A stretch of 64,000 nt of DNA from Halomonas caseinilytica (GTDB lineage: Bacteria; Pseudomonadota; Gammaproteobacteria; Pseudomonadales; Halomonadaceae): positions 1 to 64,000 of the forward strand of contig NZ_BDEP01000005.1 of assembly GCF_001662305.1 (NCBI RefSeq), written 5' to 3'. Every line of letters begins with the position of its first letter. The stretch's first letter is position 1. The position numbers and the translations under genes were made by a program. Below the pieces are notes generated by a model that was not told the origin of the DNA, did not search any database, and saw only the letters and a list, made by a program, of their open reading frames with translations. This document shows, piece after piece, positions 50,396 to 61,208 of this stretch.

Positions 50396-50416
50396 GGTGG
50401 CCTCCTGCTCGATGAG

Positions 50417-51565
50417 TTAGCGGCGTAGCCCGGTCAGGGCATGCCGCAGAGTGGCGATGGTACTATCGATTTCGTCCTCGGTGGTGAAACGGCCAAGGCT
50501 GAAACGCAACGAGGCCAGCGCCAGCTGCCGAGGAACGCCGATCTCCTTTAATACATAGGATGGCTCGACGCTGGCAGAGTTGCAGGCCGAACCGGTGGAC
50601 ACGGCGATGTCGCGCAGGGCCATCAGCAGTGACTCTCCGTCGACCCCGGTGAAGGCCAGGTTGAGAATGTTGGGCACCGAGACGTCGGCGGCACCGTTGA
50701 GATGGATGCCGTCGAGATCCTCGAGTCCCTCGATCAGGCGGTCGCGCAGCCCCTGAATGCGTTGCTGGTCGGCCTGGCCCTCGCGTCCGGCGATGGCGAA
50801 GGCTTCCCCCATGCCGGCGATCTGATGGGTCGGCAACGTGCCCGAGCGCATGCCGCGCTCGTGGCCGCCGCCGTGGATCAGGGCCTCCACGCGGATGTCC
50901 GGATCGCGCTTCACGTAGAGTGCGCCGATGCCCTTGGGGCCATACGCCTTGTGCCCGGAGAGCGACATCAGGTCGATGCCGAGCTGTGTCACATCCAGCG
51001 GCAGGCGTCCCACGGCCTGGGCGGCATCGGTATGGAAAAGCGCGCCCCCGCCATGGGCGACCTCGGCCAGGTCCGCCAGGTCGTTGATCGTGCCAAGCTC
51101 GTTGTTCACTGCCATCAACGAGACCAGAACGGTGTCGTCGCGCAGGGCCTCGCGCAGCGCCGAAGGCGCGATGCGGCCATCTTCGCCGGGCGTCAGCCAG
51201 GTGACCTCGACGCCTTCCCGCTCCAGGGCCCGCGCCGTATCGATCACCGCCTTGTGCTCGATGGTCGAGGTTATCAGGTGGCGGCCCTTTTCCCGGTTGG
51301 CGCGCATGATGCCGGTCAATGCCAGGTTGTCGGCTTCGGTGGCGCCGCTGGTCCAGATGATCTCGCGGGGGTCGGCGCCGATCAGGTCGGCGACCTGTCG
51401 CCGCGCGCTCTCGACGGCCTGCTCGGCCTGCCAGCCGGACATGTGGCTGCGCGAGGCAGGGTTGGCAAAGACGCCGTCGAGCGTGAGGTGACGGCTCATG
51501 ACCTCGGCGACTCTGGGGTCGACGGGCGTGGTGGCGGCGTAATCGAGATAAATGGGTGCGCTCAT
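50417..51565 (-). CDS. iscS: Cysteine desulfurase IscS, shortened C terminus
   Basis: A 382-residue desulfurase. PLP Lys206 ([11 protein letters not shown]) and persulfide Cys328 ([10 protein letters not shown]) sit at the same numbers as in E. coli IscS (404 residues). It ends at [12 protein letters not shown], where E. coli continues for about 22 residues (ending WAHH), the tail that contacts IscU. Supplies sulfur from cysteine to iron-sulfur and tRNA-thiolation partners. Confidence 0.95.
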   Translation of the reverse strand: MSAPIYLDYAATTPVDPRVAEVMSRHLTLDGVFANPASRSHMSGWQAEQAVESARRQVADLIGADPREIIWTSGATEADNLALTGIMRANREKGRHLITSTIEHKAVIDTARALEREGVEVTWLTPGEDGRIAPSALREALRDDTVLVSLMAVNNELGTINDLADLAEVAHGGGALFHTDAAQAVGRLPLDVTQLGIDLMSLSGHKAYGPKGIGALYVKRDPDIRVEALIHGGGHERGMRSGTLPTHQIAGMGEAFAIAGREGQADQQRIQGLRDRLIEGLEDLDGIHLNGAADVSVPNILNLAFTGVDGESLLMALRDIAVSTGSACNSASVEPSYVLKEIGVPRQLALASLRFSLGRFTTEDEIDSTIATLRHALTGLRR

Positions 51566-51611
51566 GGGCTCGGAACGGTGATGGCGAATCGGAGACGGTC
51601 GGGCCGTCGGC

Positions 51612-52079
51612 TCAGGGCGATGATGCCGGGATCTGCTTGTCGGCGACGCGGCGCTGCCGCGTGGCGATGGCCCGGAACTCGTCGCGGCGGGCCAGCTGGC
51701 CCAGGGTGACGCCGTCGAGAAACCCGTGGATCTGCTCGGACAACTCGCACCATAGGTGATGCGTGAGGCAGGTTTCTCCCTGCTGGCAGTCCGACATGCC
51801 GCCACAACGCGTGGCATCCACTGACTCGTCCACGGCGTCGATCACTCTGGCCACCGAGATGGTTTCCGGCGCAAGAGTCAGCAGATAGCCGCCGCCCGGT
51901 CCTCGTACGCTTTCCACCAGGCCCCGACGCCGCAGGCGGGCGAACAGCTGCTCGAGATAGGAAAGCGAGATTTCCTGACGCTTGGCGATGTCAGCGAGGC
52001 AGATCGGCCCCTCGTCGGCATGCATCGCCAGGTCGAGCATGGCGGTGACGGCGTAGCGTCCCTTGGTGGTCAGGCGCAT
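51612..52079 (-). CDS. iscR: Iron-sulfur cluster regulator IscR
   Basis: A 155-residue Rrf2-family repressor. N-terminal winged helix, RGPGGGYLL, and cluster ligands Cys92, Cys98, Cys104 and His107 as in E. coli. The [2Fe-2S] form represses the isc operon at its own promoter. Its own promoter overlaps the cysE stop. Confidence 0.97.
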   Translation of the reverse strand: MRLTTKGRYAVTAMLDLAMHADEGPICLADIAKRQEISLSYLEQLFARLRRRGLVESVRGPGGGYLLTLAPETISVARVIDAVDESVDATRCGGMSDCQQGETCLTHHLWCELSEQIHGFLDGVTLGQLARRDEFRAIATRQRRVADKQIPASSP

Positions 52080-52161
52080 GGGGTGTTCACCTCGGCACCG
52101 TTGCGGACGTCGGTGGTCGTTGATCGGCCCGGCGCCCATGGAGGCACCGGGTGGATTGAAC

Positions 52162-52191
52162 ATTATGATAAAGACCCAGTAGGGCGGTCAA
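52162..52191 (-). promoter_or_regulatory. Promoter of iscR, overlapping the cysE stop
   Basis: Minus strand: -35 TTGACC (52191-52186, containing the cysE stop TGA), 18-bp spacer, -10 CATAAT (52167-52162). A GACC-x9-GGTC inverted repeat lies between the two boxes, loosely like an IscR or repressor site, so self-repression is plausible but unproven. Confidence 0.6.
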
Positions 52192-53099
52192 CCATTGCCG
52201 TGGCGGTCGCTCACCGTGTCTTCTTCGCGGCGCGGCTTGTCGCGCTCCGCGTCCTTGGCCTGGCCCTTGGCTTGGTCCTGGGACGGGGTGTCGTCCTCGG
52301 GAGGAGGGCAGCAGCTGTCGACGTCGTCGAGGATGTCGGCAAAGTCTTCGTCGCGCAGTTCCGGCAGGTGGCCGTCGCGGAAGCTGGCGTCGATTTGTCG
52401 CAGCGTGGAGCACATGCGCTCGATGCGCTCGTCCACGGCATGCATGTGATCGAGCATGGCCTGCATGGAACGCGCCACGGGGTCGGGCATGTCCTGACTG
52501 ACGCCATAGGCATCGAACCCGAACTTGCGGCACATGGCTTCGCGGCGCTCGGGATCGACCTGGAGGGTTTCCTCCTTGTCCGGGTCGTTGCGCTGCACGA
52601 CCTTGCCGGGAATGCCCACTACGGTGGCACCGACCGGCACCTCCTTGGTGATCACGGCATTGGAGCCGATCTTGGCGCCGGCCCCGACGGTGAAGGGACC
52701 GAGGATCTTGGCGCCGGCCCCGACGATCACGCCGTCGCCCAGTGTCGGGTGACGCTTACCATGGTTCCAGCTGGTGCCCCCCAGAGTCACGCCCTGGTAG
52801 AGCGTGACATCGTCGCCGACCTCGGCGGTTTCACCGATGACCACACCCATGCCGTGATCGATGAAGAAACGCCGGCCGATGCTGGCGCCGGGGTGGATCT
52901 CGATGCCGGTCAACCAGCGCCCGAGGGTCGACAAGGTGCGAGCCAGCCACTTGAGGTTGCGATGCCAGAGCCAGTGGCTCAGGCGGTGGAGCAGCAGCGC
53001 GTGCAGGCCCGGATAGTTGGTCAGCACTTCCAGGAAATTGCGTGCCGCCGGGTCGCGGGCGAATACGCTGTTGATGTCCTCGCGCAGACGTTGAAACAT
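52188..53099 (-). CDS. cysE: Serine O-acetyltransferase CysE, extended C-terminal tail
   Basis: A 303-residue serine acetyltransferase of the cytosolic type. Hexapeptide-repeat left-handed helix with [30 protein letters not shown] and [19 protein letters not shown] (split). E. coli CysE has 273 residues; here the C terminus carries an extra hydrophilic, charged tail with [10 protein letters not shown] and a Lys/Asp/Glu-rich end. Makes O-acetylserine, the cysteine precursor that IscS later uses. ATG 53099 chosen over 53138 because AAGGA lies 8 bases before it. Confidence 0.94.
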   Translation of the reverse strand: MFQRLREDINSVFARDPAARNFLEVLTNYPGLHALLLHRLSHWLWHRNLKWLARTLSTLGRWLTGIEIHPGASIGRRFFIDHGMGVVIGETAEVGDDVTLYQGVTLGGTSWNHGKRHPTLGDGVIVGAGAKILGPFTVGAGAKIGSNAVITKEVPVGATVVGIPGKVVQRNDPDKEETLQVDPERREAMCRKFGFDAYGVSQDMPDPVARSMQAMLDHMHAVDERIERMCSTLRQIDASFRDGHLPELRDEDFADILDDVDSCCPPPEDDTPSQDQAKGQAKDAERDKPRREEDTVSDRHGNG

Positions 53100-53173
53100 G
53101 CGGCGGTCCTTGGATGGGAGCGAGTCGTTGTCTGTCATATTGGGGGTCGCCCGAGCGGGGTTCAAGCGAAGGT

Positions 53174-53917
53174 TCACTCGTCCTTGTGGCGTTCGGCCTG
53201 GCGCTGAGTGGCGGTGAGGATGCCCCTCAGGATGTTGAGCTCCATGCGCTCTGGGCGAGCCCGCAGGGTGAAGCGCCGCAGGCGCGCCATCAACTGGCGA
53301 GGCATGGCCGGGTCGTAAAAGCCGATGGCGATCAGGCAGCGCTCCAGGTGCGCGAAGTAATGTTCGAGTTCCTCGTGGGTCGCCAGCGGTGCCGCTTCCG
53401 GTTCGGCGGAGTCGGTTGTCTCGGTCAGGCAGGCGAGACGGCACTCGTAGGCCAGCACCTGGACGGCGGCAGCCAGGTTCAGGGAGCTGAAGTCCGGGTT
53501 GGTGGGAATGTGCACATGGGCATGGCAGCGCTGCAGCTCGGTGTTGGTCAGGCCGCTGTCCTCTCGACCGAAGACCAGGGCGACCCGCCCTTGCGTCGAG
53601 GACAGTTCGGCCGGCAAGCGCTCGCCCAGCTCGCGCGGTGTGATCATCGGCCAGGGGAGAGTGCGTGAGCGAGCGCTGGCGCCCACCACCAGGGTGCAGT
53701 CGCCGACCGCGTCTTCCAGGTTGTCGACCGTTCTGGCGTTGTGGACCAGCGTGTCGGCGCCGGAGGCCCTGGAGACGGTGTCTGCCGTGAGGGGTTCGCA
53801 GCGCGGCGCCACCAGTGCCAGGTCCGTCAGCCCCATGTTGTGCATGGCGCGGGCCGTGCCGCCGATGTTGCCGGGGTGACTGGTGCCGATCAGGACGATG
53901 CGTATGCGCTCGAGCAT
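53174..53917 (-). CDS. trmJ: tRNA/rRNA methyltransferase TrmJ
   Basis: A 247-residue SPOUT methyltransferase: start [28 protein letters not shown] (split), then [13 protein letters not shown] and [19 protein letters not shown], the knot motifs. Methylates position 32 of tRNAs. The reading frame stays open upstream through the 7-bp repeat, but the conserved start is ATG 53917. First gene of trmJ-cysE-iscR-iscS-iscA. Confidence 0.96.
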   Translation of the reverse strand: MLERIRIVLIGTSHPGNIGGTARAMHNMGLTDLALVAPRCEPLTADTVSRASGADTLVHNARTVDNLEDAVGDCTLVVGASARSRTLPWPMITPRELGERLPAELSSTQGRVALVFGREDSGLTNTELQRCHAHVHIPTNPDFSSLNLAAAVQVLAYECRLACLTETTDSAEPEAAPLATHEELEHYFAHLERCLIAIGFYDPAMPRQLMARLRRFTLRARPERMELNILRGILTATQRQAERHKDE

Positions 53918-53958
53918 GAGGGACTTCCAATTGGGGACTATCAAGGGGATGTGGCGCC

Positions 53959-53967
53959 AGTCTAGCA
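53959..53967 (-). promoter_or_regulatory. Extended -10 promoter for trmJ
   Basis: Minus-strand TGCTAGACT, about 42 bases before the trmJ ATG. At 17 bp upstream the -35 position falls inside the GCTGCGG repeat tract. Confidence 0.55.
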
Positions 53968-53971
53968 TGAC

Positions 53972-54047
53972 GCTGCGGGCTGCGGGCTGCGGGCTGCGGG
54001 CTGCGGGCTGCGGGCTGCGGGCTGCGGGCTGCGGGCTGCGGGCTGCG
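53972..54047. repeat. Heptanucleotide tandem repeat (GCTGCGG)10.9
   Basis: Ten perfect copies of GCTGCGG (53972-54041) plus a six-base partial copy. It fills the gap between two divergent extended -10 promoters (trmJ and suhB). In the minus strand it would encode a repeating peptide A-R-S-P-Q-P-A if translated. The tract is a likely site of slipped-strand copy-number change. Confidence 0.95.
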
Positions 54048-54067
54048 TAGCGCGATCGGAGCGTTTC

Positions 54068-54076
54068 TGCTAGGAT
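54068..54076 (+). promoter_or_regulatory. Extended -10 promoter for suhB
   Basis: TGCTAGGAT followed by CGCGCCACC, mirror image in layout to the trmJ promoter (TGCTAGACT-GGCGCCAC). It lies about 70 bases before ATG 54146 and 21 bases beyond the repeat tract. Confidence 0.55.
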
Positions 54077-54145
54077 TCGCGCCACCCAAGAGACATCGTT
54101 GTCACATCCCGTTCTTTAACATCACCGACTCCTCAAGGCCCGATC

Positions 54146-54940
54146 ATGCATCCGATGGTCCAATTCGCACTGCGTGCCTCGCGCAGTGCCGGCGAGCAAT
54201 TCCTGCGCATTCGCGAGCGCATCGAGAACGCTCATGAAGAACATAACCTCGACAAGCTGCTCGAGGATACTGCCCGTAACGCCGAGACGTTGATCCAGCG
54301 GCAACTGGCGCGTGGGTATCCGCAGCACGGTGTCGTTGGCCGCTATACGCCGCATCGCGAAGGCGAGCGTGAAGGTCGCGATGTCCTGTGGCGCATCGAA
54401 CCGTTTCATGGCTATTCCAACCTCACCGTTGCCGCTCCCGGCTTCGCGCTGTCGCTGGTGTGCCTGGTCAAGGGCCGACCGGAGCATGCGGTGGTGATCT
54501 GTCCGTTCAGCGATGATGAGTACCTGATGAGCCGTGGGCGCGGCGCCCAGCTCAACGGCAAGCGCATTCGTGTGCCCAAGCATCACACGATCGATGGCGC
54601 GCGCGTTGCCATGGGTCTGCCCGAAAGCGAGTTTCGGTCTCGCCTGTTGCCTACCCACCTGACGCTGGTCCAGCAACTGGCGCCGCGAATCGATTTGATG
54701 CGCTCTTCCGGCGCTCCCCTGCTGGATCTGGCCGATCTGGCCTCCGGGCGCGTCGATGCGGCCTTCGCGCTCGGCCTGGATGAGCAGGATCTGCAGGTCG
54801 GCTCGCTGCTGCTCAAGGAAGCCGGTGCCCTGATGGGCGCGCCGGATGGCCAGCCGTCTGTCTCGACCAGCCAGCCGCTGATGGCCGCTGGCCCGCGCCT
54901 CTACAAGACGCTGGTGCAACAGCTCAAGCCTCACTTCTGA
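54146..54940 (+). CDS. suhB: SuhB-family protein, catalytic residues lost
   Basis: A 264-residue member of the inositol monophosphatase fold that follows E. coli SuhB from its first residues (MHPMVQFALRASRSAG) onward, keeping RGRGAQLNGKRIRV, SSGAPLLDLADLASGRVD and LLLKEAG. The metal-binding motifs are not kept: where E. coli has the GlutamateGlu67-Glu68 pair (TEESG) this protein has GRYTP; the DPLDGTTNF motif is EPFHGYSNL (Asp84 to Glu85, Asp87 to His88, Thr to Tyr90). The final Asp (Asp215 in EQDLQVG) is present. Phosphatase activity is therefore unlikely; E. coli SuhB has a second role as a Nus-type factor in rRNA transcription that does not need catalysis. Divergent from trmJ. Confidence 0.9.
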   Translation: MHPMVQFALRASRSAGEQFLRIRERIENAHEEHNLDKLLEDTARNAETLIQRQLARGYPQHGVVGRYTPHREGEREGRDVLWRIEPFHGYSNLTVAAPGFALSLVCLVKGRPEHAVVICPFSDDEYLMSRGRGAQLNGKRIRVPKHHTIDGARVAMGLPESEFRSRLLPTHLTLVQQLAPRIDLMRSSGAPLLDLADLASGRVDAAFALGLDEQDLQVGSLLLKEAGALMGAPDGQPSVSTSQPLMAAGPRLYKTLVQQLKPHF

Positions 54941-55031
54941 TCGGCGCCTGTTCAAGCATGGCGTCTGAACAACATCTCGTAACGTTCTCGAGACTGTTCG
55001 AGATCGATGAGTCGGTGTACGTTGAAGGTAG

Positions 55032-55054
55032 CCGGTGACTCTTCCGGTCACCGG
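55032..55054 (+). terminator. Possible terminator hairpin after suhB
   Basis: Stem CCGGTGAC / GTCACCGG with loop TCTTCCG, followed by TTTC, 90 bases after the suhB stop. The short T-tract makes it weak. Confidence 0.4.
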
Positions 55055-55109
55055 TTTCATGCCCCCCGGTCTCGCCGGGTCATGAACACCACATGCGAGA
55101 GGAGTGACG

Positions 55110-55451
55110 ATGCAACCGCTCAGCTATTACTACTACAACGTGCTGGAAAGCCTGGAGAAACCCTGTGACGTGCCGGCGCTGCACCTCCAGGAAGGCTATG
55201 ATCTCCTGTACCGCTATGGTGGGCGCGTCGAGATGGACTTGATGCGCCGCGCCGAGGCGGCCAGCGCGAATGGCGAGCCGTACCATTGGCACGAGGCCCT
55301 CGATGACGAGCAGCGGGACAAGCTGCGTCGCGCCCTCGATGACGAAAACCCCGCCAAGATTCTCAAGGTGCTGCAGCGCAATGGCTATTCCGGTGTGCTG
55401 TATCACCACGCTCGTGAAGTCTTTCGCCCTGATGCCCAGGGCGTAGCTTAG
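55110..55451 (+). CDS. Hypothetical protein, Tyr-rich N terminus
   Basis: A 113-residue soluble protein starting MQPLSYYYYNVLESLEKPCD; AGGAG lies 6 bases before this ATG. The second half is helical and charged (ALDDEQRDKLRRALDDENPAKILKVLQRNGY, abbreviated). Contains YHWHEAL and YHHAREVF, four His that could bind metal, but that is speculation. No family recognised. Ends at a strong terminator. Confidence 0.6.
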   Translation: MQPLSYYYYNVLESLEKPCDVPALHLQEGYDLLYRYGGRVEMDLMRRAEAASANGEPYHWHEALDDEQRDKLRRALDDENPAKILKVLQRNGYSGVLYHHAREVFRPDAQGVA

Positions 55452-55500
55452 CGAGTGATCGAGTCGCGGTATCGAGCTTTTTGCCGATGCCGCTGGATGA

Positions 55501-55535
55501 AAAAAGAGCCACCCGGCATGCCGGGTGGCTCTTTT
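55501..55535. terminator. Bidirectional rho-independent terminator
   Basis: AAAAAGAGCCACCCGGC-AT-GCCGGGTGGCTCTTTTT: a perfect stem flanked by A and T tracts on both sides, between the convergent hypothetical gene and secF. The clearest terminator in the window. Confidence 0.95.
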
Positions 55536-55562
55536 TGTCGGGCTGCCCTTTCGGGGGAGCGA

Positions 55563-56489
55563 TCAGGGCAGTTCTTCTTCGGCTTCTGCGTCTTCCTTCT
55601 GTGCCGGCATCAGGTCCGCGCGTTGCAGCTTGAGGGGCAGCAGCAAAGCGGCGGAGACATAGATGGACGAGAAGGTCCCGACCGTGATGCCGATGAACAG
55701 TGCCACGGCGAAGAAGTGAATCATGTCGCCGCCAAGAATCATCAGGGCCAGCACCACCAGAAGCGTGGTACCGGATGTCGCGAGGGTCCGCGACAGGGTC
55801 TGGTTGATGGATTCGTTGAAGATGGCGGGCATGTCGTCGATGCGCGACTTGCGAATGTTCTCGCGGATGCGATCGTAGACCACGATGGTGTCGTTGAGCG
55901 AGTAACCGATCACCGCCAGCACCGCTGCCAACACCGTCAGGTCGAACTCGAAGCCGAACAGCGCAAAGACGCCAAGCACGATGAAGACATCGTGGCCCAG
56001 GGCCAGCAGGGCGCCGATGGCGAACTTGTACTGGAAGCGGAAGGCCACGTAGAGCACGACGACGCCCAGGGCCACCAGCATGCCCATGCCGCTCTGGTCG
56101 CGTAGCTGGTCACCGACCTGGGCGCCGACGAACTCGGCACGCACCAGATCCACGCTGTTGCCGCCCTGGCGGAGCAGGTCGACGACCTGGTCGCCGACAC
56201 CGGCATCGAAGGCTTGCTGCAGACGAATCAACACCTCGGTGGAGGCGCCGAAGGTCTGCACCGCCACGTCCTTGAAGCCGGCGGCCTCCAGGGTCTCGCG
56301 CACTGCACTGAGCGCCGGTGCCGTGGCATAGCGGACTTCGACCAGGGTACCGCCGGTGAAATCGAGTCCCAGGTTGAGGCCCTGGACCAGTATCGCGACC
56401 ACCGATATCAGCAGCGTTGCCACCGAGATGATGAAGGCATAGCGGCGCTTGCCCATGAAGTCGAATTGTCGATTGATGAGGGATTGCAT
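55563..56489 (-). CDS. secF: Protein translocase subunit SecF
   Basis: A 308-residue SecF. ATG 56489 is chosen because AGAGGTGG is its ribosome site and would overlap the alternative GTG 56495. Six helices, with GLDFTGGTLVEVRY near the N terminus and GYSLNDTIVVYDRIRENIRKS in the middle, typical of the RND-type SecDF pair. It uses the proton gradient to finish protein export. Last gene of the yajC-secD-secF run. Confidence 0.97.
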   Translation of the reverse strand: MQSLINRQFDFMGKRRYAFIISVATLLISVVAILVQGLNLGLDFTGGTLVEVRYATAPALSAVRETLEAAGFKDVAVQTFGASTEVLIRLQQAFDAGVGDQVVDLLRQGGNSVDLVRAEFVGAQVGDQLRDQSGMGMLVALGVVVLYVAFRFQYKFAIGALLALGHDVFIVLGVFALFGFEFDLTVLAAVLAVIGYSLNDTIVVYDRIRENIRKSRIDDMPAIFNESINQTLSRTLATSGTTLLVVLALMILGGDMIHFFAVALFIGITVGTFSSIYVSAALLLPLKLQRADLMPAQKEDAEAEEELP

Positions 56490-56498
56490 GGCCACCTC

Positions 56499-58349
56499 TT
56501 ATATCCAGAGCTTCTTGACCGGCTTGCCGCCGTAGCACAGATTGACCATGGCGCGGGTCACCATCAGCGCGGTGAACAGCGAGGTCAAAATGCCCAGTGA
56601 CAGCGTCACGGCGAAGCCCTTGACCGGCCCGGTGCCGATCGAGAACAGGATCAACGCCACCAGCAGGGTGGTGATGTTGGCGTCGACGATCGACGAGAAG
56701 GCGCGCTCGTAACCGGCGTGAATGGCTTGCTGGACCGAGAGCCCGTTGCGTAGTTCCTCGCGGATGCGCTCGAAGATCAACACATTGGCGTCCACGGCCA
56801 TCCCCAGGGTGAGCACGATACCGGCAATGCCCGGCAGGGTCAGGGTGGCGCCGAGCATCGACATGACAGCGACGAGCAGGGTCAGGTTGAGTGCCAGGGC
56901 AATATTGGCGAAGACCCCGAACACCCGGTAGCGCACCAGCATGAACAGCACCACCAGCAGCAGGCCGATCTGAACGGACTGGATGCCGCGCTCGATGTTT
57001 TTGGCACCGAGGCTGGGTCCGATGGTGCGCTCCTGCGCGAAGTACATCGGCGCAGCCAGCGAGCCGGAGCGCAGCAACAGTGCCAGGTCGGCCGCCTCGG
57101 TGGGCGACTCCAGGCCGGTGATGCGGAAGCTGTTACCCAGCGCGCTCTGGATGGTGGCCAGGCTGATGATGCCGCGTTCGGTGCTCTGCGTGCGGACGGT
57201 GGTCTCCTCACCGTTCTCCATCACCGTGCGCTCGCGGGAGTTGTGCTCGATGAACAGCACCGCCATGTTGCGCCCGATGTTGGTTCGGGTCGCGCGGTTC
57301 ATCAGGGTGCCGCCGGTACCGTCTAGATCGATGTTGACCTGGGGACGGCCATTTTCATCGAAGCTGCGGTTGGCGTTCGAGACTCGGTCGCCAGTAATGA
57401 TCACGTCACGCATCAGGGTCGCGGTACGTGCTTCATTGTTGCGGAACGGGAAGGTCTCGGTTTCGGCATCCGGGGTGTCGGGCCGCGCCTCGAGGCGGAA
57501 CTCCAGATTGGCCGTGGCGCCGATGATGCGCTTGGCGGCTGCGGTATCCTGGACGCCGGGCAGTTCGACGACGATACGGTTCGGCCCCTGGCGCTGTACC
57601 AGCGGCTCGGAGACGCCCAGTTCGTTGACGCGGTTGCGCAGCGTGGTCAGGTTCTGGTTGACCGCGTAATCCTGGATCTCGTCGACGGCCGTGTCGGTCA
57701 GGGTCATCTTCAGGCCGGCGCCTCGCGCCCGTTCGACATTGCTGTAGTCGAACTCGGGATACTCGGGGGCGATCAACTGTCGCGCTTCGTCACGGTCTTC
57801 GGCGTTCATGAAGTCCATGCTGATCGAACGCTCGCCGAGCTTGGTGTTGCGATAGCGCAGTCGCTCGTCGCGCAGGGTGGTGCGCATGGCGCTGGCGTCC
57901 GACTCCAGGCGCTGGGTGATGGCGGCATCCATGTCGACTTCGAGCAAAAAGTGCACGCCGCCGCGCAGGTCGAGGCCGAGCGTCATGGGCGAGGCAGCCA
58001 GCGACTCCAGCCAGGACGGCGTGGATTCGGCCAGGTTCAGTGCCACGACGTAGTCTTCGCCGAGAGAATCGCTGAGCAGGTCGCGTGCTCTGATCTGGTC
58101 GTCGGCGTGACGGAGCCGGATCAGGACGCTCTGGGGCTGATTCTCGACGGACTTGATGGCGATATCCGATTCTTCGAGGGAGGTCTCGAGGCGGTCGAGC
58201 TGTCGTTCGTCGAGCGTGAATTCGCCGCGATCACTGCTGATCTGTACTGCCGGGTCCTCGGGGAAGAGGTTGGGAAGGGCATAGATCAGGCCGACGACGA
58301 GGACGAGGAGTATCAGTAGATACTTCCACAGGGGGTAACGGTTGAGCAT
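56499..58349 (-). CDS. secD: Protein translocase subunit SecD
   Basis: A 616-residue SecD. GLDLRGGVHFLLEVD near residue 125, P1-head region, then six C-terminal helices with LTLPGIAGIVLTLGMAVDANVLIFERIREELR-type motif (quoted in part). Partner of SecF; 9 bases separate the two genes. Transcribed with yajC. Confidence 0.98.
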   Translation of the reverse strand: MLNRYPLWKYLLILLVLVVGLIYALPNLFPEDPAVQISSDRGEFTLDERQLDRLETSLEESDIAIKSVENQPQSVLIRLRHADDQIRARDLLSDSLGEDYVVALNLAESTPSWLESLAASPMTLGLDLRGGVHFLLEVDMDAAITQRLESDASAMRTTLRDERLRYRNTKLGERSISMDFMNAEDRDEARQLIAPEYPEFDYSNVERARGAGLKMTLTDTAVDEIQDYAVNQNLTTLRNRVNELGVSEPLVQRQGPNRIVVELPGVQDTAAAKRIIGATANLEFRLEARPDTPDAETETFPFRNNEARTATLMRDVIITGDRVSNANRSFDENGRPQVNIDLDGTGGTLMNRATRTNIGRNMAVLFIEHNSRERTVMENGEETTVRTQSTERGIISLATIQSALGNSFRITGLESPTEAADLALLLRSGSLAAPMYFAQERTIGPSLGAKNIERGIQSVQIGLLLVVLFMLVRYRVFGVFANIALALNLTLLVAVMSMLGATLTLPGIAGIVLTLGMAVDANVLIFERIREELRNGLSVQQAIHAGYERAFSSIVDANITTLLVALILFSIGTGPVKGFAVTLSLGILTSLFTALMVTRAMVNLCYGGKPVKKLWI

Positions 58350-58486
58350 GGGGGCCCTGCCCTCAGGTTGCTGATGATGGAGACGGGCGTTGCGTCATCA
58401 CGAGCACCGGGCGGAGCCGGTTGGCCTGGCCCCGCCTCGGTGGTCGCAGGGCAGCCCGCACCGCATGGCGGCGCGGGCATGTCCGA

Positions 58487-58825
58487 TCAGATGGACTTGA
58501 GCGTGCCCTTGGGCAGGACGGTGGCCACGGCGTTCTTCTGCACGCTGACCTCGGTGCCCTCGGCGATTTCCATGGACAGGAATTCGCTGTCCTCGCTGAC
58601 CTTGGTGATACGACCCAGCATGCCGCCGCCGATGACGATCTCGTCGCCCTTGGAGAGGCCGGCGATCAGCTTTTTGTGCTGCTTGGCTCGCTTGGCCTGG
58701 GGGCGCCACAGCAGGAAGTAGAAGATCAGCACGAAGCCGACCAGCATCACGATCTGGGCGATGCCTCCGCCCGGCGCGCCCCCGGCGTCCTGGGCCAGGG
58801 CCGGGGAAATGAAGAAGTCCAACAT
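58487..58825 (-). CDS. yajC: Sec translocase accessory subunit YajC
   Basis: A 112-residue single-pass membrane protein: one helix (IVMLVGFVLIFYFLLW) followed by the family motif RPQAKRAKQHKKLIAGLSKGDEIV (split) and a beta-rich tail. Forms a complex with SecDF-YidC. Sits between tgt and secD as usual. Confidence 0.96.
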   Translation of the reverse strand: MLDFFISPALAQDAGGAPGGGIAQIVMLVGFVLIFYFLLWRPQAKRAKQHKKLIAGLSKGDEIVIGGGMLGRITKVSEDSEFLSMEIAEGTEVSVQKNAVATVLPKGTLKSI

Positions 58826-58905
58826 TTACGACAATCTCCTGAGTCGTGGTAAACAAAGCGGCACCATGCGGCGCCTGGCGGCTGGCCTCCTGGGTTGGCC
58901 AGCCT

Positions 58906-61105
<2,200 letters not shown>

Positions 61106-61208
61106 GTGGGCTCTTGAATGACAGACGCAACAACGATCAACAGGTGAGTGACCCGCCGAAGCCGCGGTGGGTCGAAGGGATGACGCGTGACGGCGGTGCA
61201 CAAGGATA

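Noticed and set aside
53972..54047. CRISPR-like array
   Set aside because: Seven-base units with no spacers; it is a simple tandem repeat.
53918..54085. N-terminal extension of trmJ through the GCTGCGG repeat (repeating A-R-S-P-Q-P-A)
   Set aside because: The conserved TrmJ start is at 53917 and a promoter -10 lies between it and the repeat, so the repeat is upstream of the transcript. A translation-level phase switch is therefore less likely than a promoter-level one.
52188..54089. 633-codon frame that joins cysE to an upstream Pro/Ser/Arg-rich peptide through the repeat and across trmJ in another frame
   Set aside because: CysE starts at 53099; the upstream part is an alternative frame of trmJ.
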